DNA of 64,000 bases from DAOTWP01 sp034435675 (GCA_034435675.1 DAOTWP010000096.1:1-64000), one strand, 5' to 3'. Numbered from the stretch's first letter, positions 1 to 8,433 are shown. Program-made: numbers and translations. The notes: a model not told the origin generated them from the letters alone.

Positions 1-69
1 ACTTATGGAAAAATCAATCAGATTGCCAACAAATGGGATTGATCCCATTGTTCATAACGATGCGAGGCT

Positions 70-137
70 GTCTGAAAACCCTGCCACCGTTGCGTAGGGG
101 CGGGTCTGAAAACCCTGCCACCGTTGCGTAGGGGCGG
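70..137. repeat. 34-bp tandem duplication
   Basis: Two identical 34-bp units, each beginning GTCTGAAAACCCTGCC and ending GTAGGGGCGG, stand head to tail. A third copy starts at 138 and diverges after five bases. No spacers are present, so this is not a CRISPR array. The duplication probably arose by slippage at the edge of the palindrome that follows. Confidence 0.85.
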
Positions 138-156
138 GTCTGAGACCCGCCTCTAC
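128..156. repeat. 29-bp GTAGGGGC palindrome
   Basis: GTAGGGGCGGGTCT is followed by one centre base and its near-perfect complement. It is one of several GTAGGGG...CCCCTAC palindromes lying between genes in this window; the perfect version is at 27971-27999. Confidence 0.75.
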
Positions 157-215
157 GGGAGAAATCACGAGTGTTCAGACCGCATCTGAGGAGCATTCAT
201 TTTGATTTATCCATC

Positions 216-407
216 AGATACAGCCCTCACCCCCTCACTCAGTCCCCCGCTCCCTAACGCGGCTGCGCGGCTGAGCGAGGGGGAGGGAAAATCCCGGCAA
301 TTGGGTTGCTCCCCGCTCCTGGTGCCGAAGGCACGGTCGGGAGCGGGGTTGGGGGTGAGGGCTGGACAAGGGCATCGGGTGTCATGCTCATCTTGTTGGA
401 CTACTAG
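216..407 (+). repeat. Dispersed repeat family 1, copy A (one end missing)
   Basis: This stretch matches about 190 bp at 8434-8648 and, inverted, at 27718-27936. It is internally self-complementary (CAGCCCTCACCCC near one end, GGGGTGAGGGCTG near the other) and keeps the right end, CATCTTGTTGGACTACT. The outermost 25 bp or so of the left end seen in the other two copies is absent. It encodes nothing convincing. I see no gene or clear signal in the remaining bases up to 570. Confidence 0.8.
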
Positions 408-570
408 AACAAGCCATTTACAGTTAGAATAAACATTGAGATCAACATTAAAATTTTAATTATCGATAAACCGGATGCAAACAAAACAGGGATACAGCTA
501 GTGCCATATCCCTGCCAGTGGGTTGTGCCAGGGAGCAGCGCAGCGTGCGCCGCCTGCCCGGACAAAGACG

Positions 571-996
571 CTATTGGATGGTCACATCGGGGATGATCAA
601 CACCTGACCAACGTAAATCAGGTTGATGTTGAGAATGTTGTTGACCTGTGCCAGCACGTACAGATCCACACCATAGCGGCGAGCGATGCGCGAAAGCGTG
701 TCGCTGGGCTGAACAACATAGGTCGTGCCGTCGGGCTGCGGCTGCTGCTGTGCAGCAACACACAGGGTCTGCCCTGCGTAAATCAGGTTAGGGTTGGCGA
801 TGTTGTTCAGCGCCTGCAGGTTGGCGACGGTGGTGCCATAGCGCCGCGCAATGCGGAACAGGGTTTCGCCGCGCTGAACGACATGGCTGGCGGTACAAAC
901 GCTGCCTGTCCCCTGCTGCGCTTCGGCGGGCAGGGCAGCCAGCGGGGTCAGCGCAAGGGTCAGGGCAATCAGAATCAGGACTACAGTGGACTTCAT
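571..996 (-). CDS. Secreted protein with two LysM domains
   Basis: The 141-residue product starts with a signal peptide of about 26 residues (hydrophobic core, then A-E-A before QQG). Two LysM modules follow, near residues 38-80 and 92-137. The first contains VVQRGETLFRIARRYG and the second VVQPSDTLSRIARRYG. LysM domains bind N-acetylglucosamine-containing glycans such as peptidoglycan, so a secreted or wall-attached protein is likely. There is no catalytic domain. GGAGG lies 9 bases upstream of the ATG. It is transcribed divergently from the PHAX-domain gene and seems monocistronic. The LysM call is firm; the biological role is not known. Confidence 0.9.
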   Translation of the reverse strand: MKSTVVLILIALTLALTPLAALPAEAQQGTGSVCTASHVVQRGETLFRIARRYGTTVANLQALNNIANPNLIYAGQTLCVAAQQQPQPDGTTYVVQPSDTLSRIARRYGVDLYVLAQVNNILNINLIYVGQVLIIPDVTIQ

Positions 997-1346
997 CAGG
1001 TTTTGCCTCCAGTGGCTCGAACAATGCTTATGACATCAGCATGCCTGAAAACCGCCCGGCAGTGTTCCGCCGAAAGTCGGGTTTTGATCTCCGCCGGGCA
1101 AAAATCAGCCGAAGGATGTAGAGCAAATGCTGGGTCAAAAGCCGGAGTGCCAGCGGGCGCGATGACTCTGTGTGCGGCGCGCGCACAGCCCCTGCTCCCT
1201 GAAAGCCCGGCGGCGGGGCAAGGTAGGGCGAATAGTAGGAATTTGCGCACAAACGTAATATAATGACCGAGAGGTTGGCGCAGTGCAGTGCCGCCTGTTG
1301 CGCAGGCGCTGCGGCTGCCTGTGTCCAAAGATTCTGGAGTGCAAAT
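997..1346. other. Divergent intergenic region
   Basis: This 350-bp spacer separates two divergent genes and must hold both promoters. I see no gene in it. The only clear signal is a TATAAT box at 1259-1264 reading rightward. Confidence 0.5.
1259..1264 (+). promoter_or_regulatory. Candidate -10 box TATAAT
   Basis: A perfect TATAAT lies about 90 bp before the preferred start of the PHAX-domain gene; no strong -35 accompanies it. It overlaps the most upstream in-frame ATG (1263), so that ATG is unlikely to be translated, which supports the later start. Confidence 0.4.
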
Positions 1347-1352
1347 GTGGTG

Positions 1353-2456
1353 ATGACTGAGATTCCACAAGATGAGCTGCAAGCCGTCACCGAACGACTT
1401 GCCCGGGCGCTCAATGAAGAAAAACCCGACCTGATCCGCCGAGTAATCGAAGAGCGTGGGGTGCAGTTCGCCGAAGATCTCTTTGCGGAAACCCTGCGTG
1501 TGGAAGAAAGCGGCGGGCTGCTGACCAAAGATGAGAAGCGGCGGCGTACTCCCGGCGGCGTGTTCCTTTATCTGGCAAAGGAACGCATGACCGAAGAAGA
1601 ACGTCAGCGCGTTTTTCCGTATACCCCGCTGTACCAGCGCCGTATCCGCCAGCCATCACCCTATCCTGAACTCGACTGGGCGAACTGCCCGGAAATCGCC
1701 GCCCGGCTTGCAGAGCATCCGGGGGAGGTCAAAGATATGCTTGTACAACTTGTTGGTCGCCCCGGAGAAATCGTCGAACGCCGTAAAGATGTTGTGCTGG
1801 TGACGCTGGAGCAGTCGCTGGATCGCATCGGGTCACTGCCCTACGGCATGCCGCAGGTCCCGGAAAATCTGCAATCGGTCAAGTATCTGGTGTTCATTGC
1901 GGAATGGCAGTGGGAAAAAGTGCAGAAGACGATGCGCAACCCCAATGCTAACCTGCACTTGAAGGGCTATTTTGCTTTCGACAAAGCGCTGAATCAGGTG
2001 GTGGTCTTTTCGATTGAGGCGACGGCAAAACTGGGCAAAAAGAAGCTGGCGATCAAAGAAGGGGGCGCGTCTGCGAACGGCGACAAGCCCGCCAGGGGCG
2101 AAAAGGGCGAAGGCAAACCGCCGCGTCAGAAGCGCGAACGCCCCGATACCCCCGCCGCCGCGCATATGCCGTTAAGTGCCGCCAGCGTCCCGGCAAAAAT
2201 CAAGACAGACGAAGTGCCCGCCGAAGTGCCCAAACCTGAACCGGAACTGCCCGAAGCCGTCAAGGCGCTGGGACCAGCAGCACGGCAGGCGTATAAGCGG
2301 CTGGAGGAACTGCGCACGGCGCGCACGACTTTCGAGCGCAAACTGGCATCGGGCGCACAGGGGTTCCAGGCGTCGATGACGAAAAAGCTGCTGGCGCAAA
2401 CGGTCAGCGAAATTGAGCAGATTGAGGCGGATTACCCCGACCTGGCGGCGCTGTAG
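1353..2456 (+). CDS. PHAX-type RNA-binding domain protein
   Basis: The N-terminal ~75 residues match the RNA-binding domain of eukaryotic PHAX (phosphorylated adaptor for RNA export): a helical lead-in with DLIRRVIEERG, then EESGGLLTKDEK and the hallmark RRRTPGGVFLYL. In eukaryotes this domain binds snRNA and snoRNA; in bacteria its partner is not known to me. A middle region (about 110-240) is unrecognised. A basic, low-complexity linker rich in K, R, P and E follows, then a helical C-terminus. The ATG at 1353 is preferred; GTG at 1347 sits 7 bases from a GGAG and is an alternative. The gene stands alone and ends at a strong terminator. The domain call is confident; function is open, with RNA binding the best guess. 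Confidence 0.85.
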   Translation: MTEIPQDELQAVTERLARALNEEKPDLIRRVIEERGVQFAEDLFAETLRVEESGGLLTKDEKRRRTPGGVFLYLAKERMTEEERQRVFPYTPLYQRRIRQPSPYPELDWANCPEIAARLAEHPGEVKDMLVQLVGRPGEIVERRKDVVLVTLEQSLDRIGSLPYGMPQVPENLQSVKYLVFIAEWQWEKVQKTMRNPNANLHLKGYFAFDKALNQVVVFSIEATAKLGKKKLAIKEGGASANGDKPARGEKGEGKPPRQKRERPDTPAAAHMPLSAASVPAKIKTDEVPAEVPKPEPELPEAVKALGPAARQAYKRLEELRTARTTFERKLASGAQGFQASMTKKLLAQTVSEIEQIEADYPDLAAL

Positions 2457-2495
2457 GCAGCGCTACGCGGCAGACTGCGCGCACGAGAGATAGCA

Positions 2496-2533
2496 AACAG
2501 GGGTGACACCACAGGTCGCCCCTGTTGATTTTT
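2496..2533 (+). terminator. Intrinsic terminator
   Basis: A 12-bp stem (AACAGGGGTGAC with GTCGCCCCTGTT, one G-T pair) with a 7-base loop is followed by GATTTTT. It ends the PHAX-domain transcript between two convergent genes. Confidence 0.85.
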
Positions 2534-2563
2534 CCCCAATAGTCCCCTGTGTTACGCGCTGAT

Positions 2564-4096
2564 TCAGGGCAGCCAGAAGTCCACGCCATGCAGATGCTGC
2601 ATACAGGTGGCGTCGGGCGCTGCTGCCGGGTTCGCCAGAAAGTTCTGCATCATGCCCAGCGCGCAGTAGCCATCGCCCGTGACGCCGTGCCCGTAGCCGG
2701 GGAACAGATAGACATAGCTGGTGGTCAGCCGCCGCGCGACACGCTGCCCCCAGTGCGGCGGGGTGATCGGGTCATATTCGCCCGTCAGCACCAGTGTGGG
2801 GATGTCGCTAGCCACCGGCGCGGCTGCCTCTGGCGCTGCCGCCGCCGTGCCCCAGCGTTCACAGCCGGTCAGCAAACCGGGGATGGTCAGCGGGGAGATG
2901 CTAGTGTAATACTGGCGCATTTCCGGGTGGTCGAGCCGTTCGATTGCCTGCGCGAGCATTTCGGGGTTGTTGGCGGGGGCGACATCTTCGCACAGCACGG
3001 ACAGGTACATACCGTAACTGAAGCCGCTGCTGCCGCCGGAAACCGTGCCCACTGCCAGATGTTCGAGGACATCGCGCCCACCGTTGCGCAGTTCGTAGAT
3101 TAAGCCGGGCAGCATGGGGATGGCGTCGGTGGAATACAGCGCGCCATACAGCCAGCGAATCAGCACATTGCCATCTATGACCACCTCATAACGCCTGCCG
3201 CCGCTGCCGCGCACATTATGAAACACCTGCGGCGCTTCGTTGAGATCCTTGACCAGATCGAAGAAAGTTGTTTCGAGATCGGGGTAAGCGCGGCTGCAAG
3301 CGTGGTCTGCGGCGCAGGCGCTAAAGAGCAGTTTAAAGACGCGGTAGGTGTTCGCCGGGTGTTCTTCAATCAGGTTGATGTCCACCGGGACGACGGAATC
3401 CAGCACCACGCTGCGCACGGCGTCGGGATACTGGCGCATGGTGTACTGTGCCAGCAGCGTGCCATAAGAGACGCCGTAGAGGTTGAGCTGTTCGTACCCC
3501 AGCGCCAGCCGGATATCGTTCACATCGGCGGCATTTTCGGTGGTGTTATAGGCGGTCAGGTCAATGCCCGCCGCGCTGAGGCGGTTGTGGCAGGCAGTCG
3601 CCGTATCGAGCAGCAGCGGTGTATCAATGGTTGGGTCATAGACACGTCCGGCGAGTTCCAGATAGAGTGTATCCAGTTCGGGGCATTCCAGGTTTGGCTC
3701 TGAAAAGCCGACGCCGCGCTGGTCAAACAGAATCACATCGCGCTGCTCAAGATGCGGCAGCACCAGCGTATAAACCAAGCCCCACTCGGCATTAACCAGC
3801 GTGGAAACACCCGGTCCGCCGTCGAGATAAATCAGCGGGTCGGGCTGCGGGTCGCGGGCGCTGCTGTGATAGACGGCGACGGCAAGGCGAATGGTGCTGC
3901 CATAGGGATCGGCGCGGTTTTCGGGCACAACCACATAACCACACTGCACCCGCAGCGCGCGCAAATCTTCGCCGGAAAGCTCAAACGGGCATTCGGCAGG
4001 CTCAAAGCGGGGCAGGATGTCTTTCGCCAGCACCGGACCCAGTGTGACGCCTGCAAGAAGGATGACTACGCTCCAAAGAAAAAACCACCGTCGCAT
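2564..4096 (-). CDS. Secreted alpha/beta hydrolase, S33 tripeptidyl-aminopeptidase type
   Basis: The 510-residue protein has an N-terminal signal or anchor (MRRWFFLWSVVILLAGV). It shows the proline-iminopeptidase/tripeptidyl-peptidase layout: oxyanion motif DGGPG at about residue 92, nucleophile elbow GVSYG with Ser near 210, the acid in TGEYDPITPP and the catalytic His in GYGHG near the C-terminus. Length and order suit exported S33 peptidases that release N-terminal amino acids or tripeptides. I start at the ATG at 4096 because residues before it look unlike a signal peptide. It converges with the PHAX-domain gene. Substrate is not predictable, and an esterase role cannot be excluded. Confidence 0.85.
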   Translation of the reverse strand: MRRWFFLWSVVILLAGVTLGPVLAKDILPRFEPAECPFELSGEDLRALRVQCGYVVVPENRADPYGSTIRLAVAVYHSSARDPQPDPLIYLDGGPGVSTLVNAEWGLVYTLVLPHLEQRDVILFDQRGVGFSEPNLECPELDTLYLELAGRVYDPTIDTPLLLDTATACHNRLSAAGIDLTAYNTTENAADVNDIRLALGYEQLNLYGVSYGTLLAQYTMRQYPDAVRSVVLDSVVPVDINLIEEHPANTYRVFKLLFSACAADHACSRAYPDLETTFFDLVKDLNEAPQVFHNVRGSGGRRYEVVIDGNVLIRWLYGALYSTDAIPMLPGLIYELRNGGRDVLEHLAVGTVSGGSSGFSYGMYLSVLCEDVAPANNPEMLAQAIERLDHPEMRQYYTSISPLTIPGLLTGCERWGTAAAAPEAAAPVASDIPTLVLTGEYDPITPPHWGQRVARRLTTSYVYLFPGYGHGVTGDGYCALGMMQNFLANPAAAPDATCMQHLHGVDFWLP

Positions 4097-4419
4097 GATG
4101 TTTGTCCGTGTTTGCTCAGCAGACAGCAGGCGGTTTGCCATGCGTGCCGGCGCGAGTGCTTTGCGGCATGCGTTCGCGCGGGGGCAGCAGAGCGAACAGC
4201 TTAGTTCCATCTAAACACGGATTTTGAATTGAGACAATGCGGCTGCTCGATGAGTCGCCTATTTTTTATGAATTTTTCGCACTTGCCGCACTGTTAGGTA
4301 AGCCTTCGGGAATACGGTACACTAGGGGTAAGTTTTGTGGTCGGCGTCCACCAGCAGCACGACGCCGCGCCGCAGTGCCAACTTTGTAGTAACCGGAATC
4401 TGTTAATGATGACAGCCGC

Positions 4420-5052
4420 ATGACCAGTCAACCCGTGCCCGACGAGCTGGTGTTAATCCAGCGCATTATAGACCGCGACCAGCAGGCGCTGGCGGCGTTG
4501 TATGCGCATTACAGCCGCCATGTTTTTAATCTGGCGCTGTATATCCTGCAAAACCGGGGCAGCGCCGAGGAAGTGACGCAGGATGTCTTTTTGCTCGTCT
4601 GGCGCGCCCCTGCCCGCTGGAACCCGGAAAAAGGGCGCTTTGGCAGTTGGCTGCTGTCGGTCACCCGCAATATTGCCATTGACCACCTGCGCAAAGAGCA
4701 GCGCCGCCCGCACGCCAGCGCTGTCTCGCTGGAAACGCTGGCAGATACAACGCTGGCAGATGCAACGCGGGCAGATACAACACTGGCAGATGCAACGCTG
4801 GCACATGCGCTGAACCACAGCAGTGTGTCCAGCAGTGCAGAAGAGAACGCGCAGCTCTTACGCCTGCTGCTGCGCCAGATTCCGCGTGAACAGGTGCAGG
4901 TGCTGCTGCTCGCCTATTATCGCGGGATGACGCATGAGCAGATTGCCGCACAGTTGCAGATTCCCGCGGGTACGGTGAAATCGCGCCTGCGGCTGGGGTT
5001 AGAAAAACTGCGCGTCCTATGGAAAGCCGCCGTGCATGAAGGCAGTGCCTGA
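4420..5052 (+). CDS. ECF-type RNA polymerase sigma factor
   Basis: This 210-residue sigma-70 family protein has region 2 at about residues 25-95 (AEEVTQDVFLLVWR and GSWLLSVTRNIAIDHLRKE) and region 4 at 140-195, with helix-turn-helix MTHEQIAAQLQIPAGTVKSR. The linker between them carries five L-A-D-T-T-like repeats (107-130), encoded by a 15-bp tandem repeat. It is followed after 42 bp by a membrane protein with an RskA-type C-terminal domain, the usual layout of a SigK-like ECF sigma factor and its anti-sigma. The regulon is unknown. The 210-bp spacer upstream (4211-4419) is AT-richer and probably holds the promoter. Confidence 0.9.
   Translation: MTSQPVPDELVLIQRIIDRDQQALAALYAHYSRHVFNLALYILQNRGSAEEVTQDVFLLVWRAPARWNPEKGRFGSWLLSVTRNIAIDHLRKEQRRPHASAVSLETLADTTLADATRADTTLADATLAHALNHSSVSSSAEENAQLLRLLLRQIPREQVQVLLLAYYRGMTHEQIAAQLQIPAGTVKSRLRLGLEKLRVLWKAAVHEGSA
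4734..4808 (+). repeat. 15-bp minisatellite, five units, in frame
   Basis: Five head-to-tail copies of AACGCTGGCAGATRC (15 bp) occur with few changes. Base 14 alternates A and G, giving a 30-bp higher order. Because 15 is divisible by three, gain or loss of a unit would lengthen or shorten the sigma factor linker by five residues without shifting frame. Confidence 0.9.
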
Positions 5053-5094
5053 AGTCTGAATGATCTGAGTTTGAGTGTGGTGTGGCAAAACAAC

Positions 5095-5994
5095 ATGAAC
5101 GACAGCAACCATTTGCCGGTCGAGCTGCCCGGCGATCACTCAGAGCAACCGTTCTCTGCCGCTGCGGGCGCTTTGCAGCAGTTCTGTGAGCAGCTCAGCG
5201 CTTTGCTGCCCGCCTACAGCGTTGGCGCGACCAGCCCAGAGGAAAACCGCTTTATTGAAGCGACCCTGCCCTTTTGCCCGCAGGCACAGGCGGCGCTGGC
5301 AGATTACCGTGCGCTGACCGACAGCCTGCTCTATCTGATTCCGTTGAAGGAAGCGCCGCCGCCGGTAAGCGCACTGCTGCAACGAATCGCGGCAGATGAA
5401 CAGCAGCAGCTTGCTGCGCTGCCGCCACAACCCCTGCCCGCTATCAGCCCGCGCCCTGCTGCTGTGCCGCCGCCCACCCCGCCCGCCGCCGCCCACCCCG
5501 CCCGCCGGACCACTGCGCTGACCGCACTCGCCGCGGTACTGCTGCTGACGCTGCTGGGCATGAACCTGTTCTGGATGGCGCAGGCGCTGCGCTTGCAGGG
5601 CGAACAGCAGCAGCTTTTGCAGAGTCTCGCCACTGACAGCGCTGCCCCGCTGGTCATCAACAACGACAACCATCACCGGGAACTGGTGGCAGTCGCAGAC
5701 ACAGCCAGCAGCGCGCAGGCTACCTTTGTCTGGAATGCAGCCGATCAGGTCGGCGCGCTGGTCGTTACCGGGTTAGCGCCGCTGCCCGGCGACCAGACCT
5801 ACCAGCTCTGGCTGGTGCGCGAAGGGCATGTGCTGAGTCTGGGGACATTTCGCGTGGATGCCAGCGGCGCGGGGGTGCTGGTCTTTCAGGCAGCAGAGCC
5901 GATCAGCAGTTTCCAGCATATCGGCATCAGCATCGAACCGCTGCCCGGCAGCCCGGAACCGACCACACCGCATCTGGTGATCGGCAGTCTGTGA
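5095..5994 (+). CDS. Anti-sigma factor, RskA-like
   Basis: The 299-residue protein has a cytoplasmic N-terminus of about 145 residues, a Pro/Ala-rich stretch, one membrane helix (TALTALAAVLLLTLLGMNLF) and an outer domain of the RskA C-terminal type (VVTGLAPLPGDQTYQLWLV, then a final SIEPLPGSPEPT). RskA-like proteins hold an ECF sigma factor at the membrane until proteolysis releases it. The N-terminal part resembles the anti-sigma fold (LLPAYSVGATSPEENRFIE), but the zinc-binding H-x3-C-x2-C is not present. The start is uncertain: an in-frame TTG lies at 5071 and GTG at 5077, and no strong Shine-Dalgarno picks among them. It is probably co-transcribed with the sigma gene. Confidence 0.82.
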   Translation: MNDSNHLPVELPGDHSEQPFSAAAGALQQFCEQLSALLPAYSVGATSPEENRFIEATLPFCPQAQAALADYRALTDSLLYLIPLKEAPPPVSALLQRIAADEQQQLAALPPQPLPAISPRPAAVPPPTPPAAAHPARRTTALTALAAVLLLTLLGMNLFWMAQALRLQGEQQQLLQSLATDSAAPLVINNDNHHRELVAVADTASSAQATFVWNAADQVGALVVTGLAPLPGDQTYQLWLVREGHVLSLGTFRVDASGAGVLVFQAAEPISSFQHIGISIEPLPGSPEPTTPHLVIGSL

Positions 5995-6087
5995 GGCGGG
6001 CAGGAGCCGCTTCATCCCGGCTGACTTGGTTTTGCCCGGTAAACGGGTTACCCTTAAGATACCGCTGAATAACTCACGGAGCGAAGC

Positions 6088-7677
6088 ATGAAAGAGAATC
6101 CGTTAGTGGTGATCGCGTCCAACCGCGGTCCGTTTGCCTTTTCCGCGAACGAAGATGGCACGTTCACCAGTGAACGCGGCGCGGGCGGGCTGGTCACGGC
6201 GTTAAGCGCAATCGCCCAGCGTTATGATGTCCTCTGGGTTGCTGCCGCGCTCAGCGATGGCGACCGCCTGTGGGCAGAGGCGCATCACGACCAGCCGCAA
6301 ACGGTGGATGAAACACGCATTCAACTGCTGCGCATTGAGCCGGCGGTCTATGACCAGTATTACAATGTCATCGCCAATCCGCTGCTGTGGTTCATTCACC
6401 ACCAGCTCTGGGATATTCCGCGCCAGCCGAATTTCACCCGCGACATGTGGGCGGCGTGGCACGACGGCTATGTGTACGTCAACCGGCTGTTTGCCGAAGC
6501 GGTCGCCCGCAGCGTGACAGACGAACTGCGCAACGGACAGCGCCCGGTGCTGATTTTCCCGCAGGATTACCAGTTACACCTGATGCCGCTGTATTTACGC
6601 GAAAAGCTCGGTCAGGCGGTACAGATTCAGCCCTTCCTGCATATCCCGTGGCCCGGACCGGATGCCTGGCGCATTCTGCCGCAAGAGGTGCGCGCAACGC
6701 TGTTTTCCGCCATGCTGTCATCGGACCGCATCGGGTTTCAGACCCAGAAGGACGCTTTTAACTTTGTCCAGACGATGCGCTTTTATCTGCCCGATGCGCA
6801 TTCCTACGGCAGCCGCGACTCGGTGGTCTATCACGAGCGCAAAATCGAGGCGAAAAGCTACCCGATTTCGATTGATGTCGAAAAGGTGGAGGAAATCGTC
6901 GAGGCGCGGGAAACACAACTGCTTAAGGCGCAGTTGTTCAATTATATTGGCGACTCGCGGCTGGTGCTGCGCGTAGACCGCATTGAACCGAGCAAAAATA
7001 TCCTGCGCAGTTTGCAGTCGTATGCCGAACTGCTGGAGCTTTACCAGGAGTGGCATGGCAAGGTGCGCATGCTCAATCTGCTGGTGCCGTCGCGCATGGA
7101 GGTGCAGGAGTATCAGGATTATCTTGGTGCGGTGATGGCAGAAGCCGGGATGATCAACGCGCGCTACAGCGACGGCTTCTGGGAACCTGTGCGCATTATC
7201 GTCGGCGGCAATTATGCCCGCGCACTCGCCGCCATGCAGGTCTACGATGTGCTGGTGGTCAACCCGCTGGCAGACGGCATGAATCTGGTGGCTAAAGAGG
7301 GCGTGCTGGTCAACCAGCGCGACGGCGTGCTGCTGCTTTCGGAATATGCGGGCGCTTATTACGAACTGGGCGATAACGCTATGATCGTGTCGCCGTTTGA
7401 TATTCACGGCACGGCACATGCGCTGCACCGGGCGCTGTCGATGCCGCAGGAAGAACGCAGACAGCGTGCCGAGGCGCTGCGCGAACAGGTCAAACAAGCC
7501 GATGTCAACGCCTGGTTCCGCAATCAGGTTGATCATGCGCTGGCGGCAGTGACCAGCCAGCCCAACAGCGCCTCGACGCCGGAGACGCCCGCAGTCAGCA
7601 CGTCGGCGGAGTCGAGGACCAGCGGGGGCGTTTCTGCTGCCGATACACCCGCCAGCACGCCTACACCGACGGCGTAA
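6088..7677 (+). CDS. otsA: Trehalose-6-phosphate synthase (GT20)
   Basis: This 529-residue GT20 enzyme should transfer glucose from a nucleotide sugar to glucose 6-phosphate. Visible motifs are IASNRGP at the N-terminus, FLHIPWPGPDAWRILP, the donor-phosphate region VDRIEPSKN (DYSKG in E. coli OtsA) and LADGMNLVAKEGVLVNQ. The last ~45 residues are a Pro/Ser/Thr/Ala tail beyond the conserved fold; this tail is encoded antisense to the C-terminus of otsB. GGAG lies 7 bases before the ATG. The neighbouring phosphatase supports trehalose as the product, although the altered EPSKN motif leaves another GT20 acceptor possible, as in glucosylglycerol-phosphate synthases. Confidence 0.88.
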   Translation: MKENPLVVIASNRGPFAFSANEDGTFTSERGAGGLVTALSAIAQRYDVLWVAAALSDGDRLWAEAHHDQPQTVDETRIQLLRIEPAVYDQYYNVIANPLLWFIHHQLWDIPRQPNFTRDMWAAWHDGYVYVNRLFAEAVARSVTDELRNGQRPVLIFPQDYQLHLMPLYLREKLGQAVQIQPFLHIPWPGPDAWRILPQEVRATLFSAMLSSDRIGFQTQKDAFNFVQTMRFYLPDAHSYGSRDSVVYHERKIEAKSYPISIDVEKVEEIVEARETQLLKAQLFNYIGDSRLVLRVDRIEPSKNILRSLQSYAELLELYQEWHGKVRMLNLLVPSRMEVQEYQDYLGAVMAEAGMINARYSDGFWEPVRIIVGGNYARALAAMQVYDVLVVNPLADGMNLVAKEGVLVNQRDGVLLLSEYAGAYYELGDNAMIVSPFDIHGTAHALHRALSMPQEERRQRAEALREQVKQADVNAWFRNQVDHALAAVTSQPNSASTPETPAVSTSAESRTSGGVSAADTPASTPTPTA

Positions 7678-8345
7678 CATGCTCCTGCTGTGCGCAAGTC
7701 GCGGGCGGCAAGCAGGGCGTCGGCATCAGTGGTGTCGTCGCCCAGATACAGCGCGGCATCCAGGCGGTACTCGCTGACCAGCGCGCGCAGCGCCGTGCCT
7801 TTATGGATGTCCAGCGGTGGGCGCAGTTCAAAGACCATGCGCCCGCTGAACAGCTTCAGCCCGTGTTTCGCGGCGAGCGCCGTCAGCGCCGGGGCAAGGC
7901 GGGCGGCAGCGGCGGCAGGGTCAGCAGTGCGGCGGTAGTGAATCGATGCTGTCGCGCCCTTGTCTTCCAACTGCATGCCTGGCTGCGCCAGCGCTTCGGC
8001 GTCGTGCAGGGCGGCTTGCAGCGCCGGACGATAGGGCAGCACGGCGGGGGTGATTTGCACCTGCCCGTTTGCCCAGCGTTCCAGCCCATGATTGCCCACA
8101 TAGACCAGCCCCGGCAGTCCTACCCGTGCCTGCACATCCGCTGCTGCGCGCCCACTGACTGCCGCCACCAGCGCCAGCCGCCTGCTGAGTGCTGCCAGCA
8201 GTTCGCGGCTGCGCGGTGTGACCTGCGCGTCTTCCGGGCGCTCGACAATCGGGCTGATCGTGCCGTCCACGTCGGTGACTAATCCCAGCCGCGCGGCGCT
8301 GAGCAGTGGGTGCAGCAGTGTGTCTTTTGCTTCCTGCCAGTCCAT
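7533..8345 (-). CDS. otsB: Trehalose-6-phosphate phosphatase
   Basis: This 270-residue HAD-superfamily enzyme dephosphorylates trehalose 6-phosphate. The nucleophile motif DVDGTIS is at residues 25-31, the cap region includes VGNHGLE, FELRPPLDIHKG holds the conserved lysine, and GDDTTDADAL binds the metal. I start at the ATG at 8345, which has AAGGAG five bases upstream; a further in-frame start lies at 8372. The 3' end overlaps the 3' end of otsA by 145 bp on the opposite strand. The overlapped part of OtsB still looks like the family's normal C-terminus (VGVG, then a helix ending LLGWL), so the overlap probably came from extension of otsA. Confidence 0.9.
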   Translation of the reverse strand: MDWQEAKDTLLHPLLSAARLGLVTDVDGTISPIVERPEDAQVTPRSRELLAALSRRLALVAAVSGRAAADVQARVGLPGLVYVGNHGLERWANGQVQITPAVLPYRPALQAALHDAEALAQPGMQLEDKGATASIHYRRTADPAAAAARLAPALTALAAKHGLKLFSGRMVFELRPPLDIHKGTALRALVSEYRLDAALYLGDDTTDADALLAARDLRTAGACYAVGVGVLAGVSAAETPPLVLDSADVLTAGVSGVEALLGWLVTAASA

Positions 8346-8433
8346 TCCGGCTCCTTTTCTGTGTTTTTTCACGCCATCCAGCGCCCCTCAGACAGGGGCA
8401 GCCCGGTGCTGGCGCTGCTGGTTGGCGCTAATG

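Noticed and set aside
70..160. Possible CRISPR-like repeats
   Set aside because: Only two units in direct contact with no spacers; a tandem duplication, not an array.
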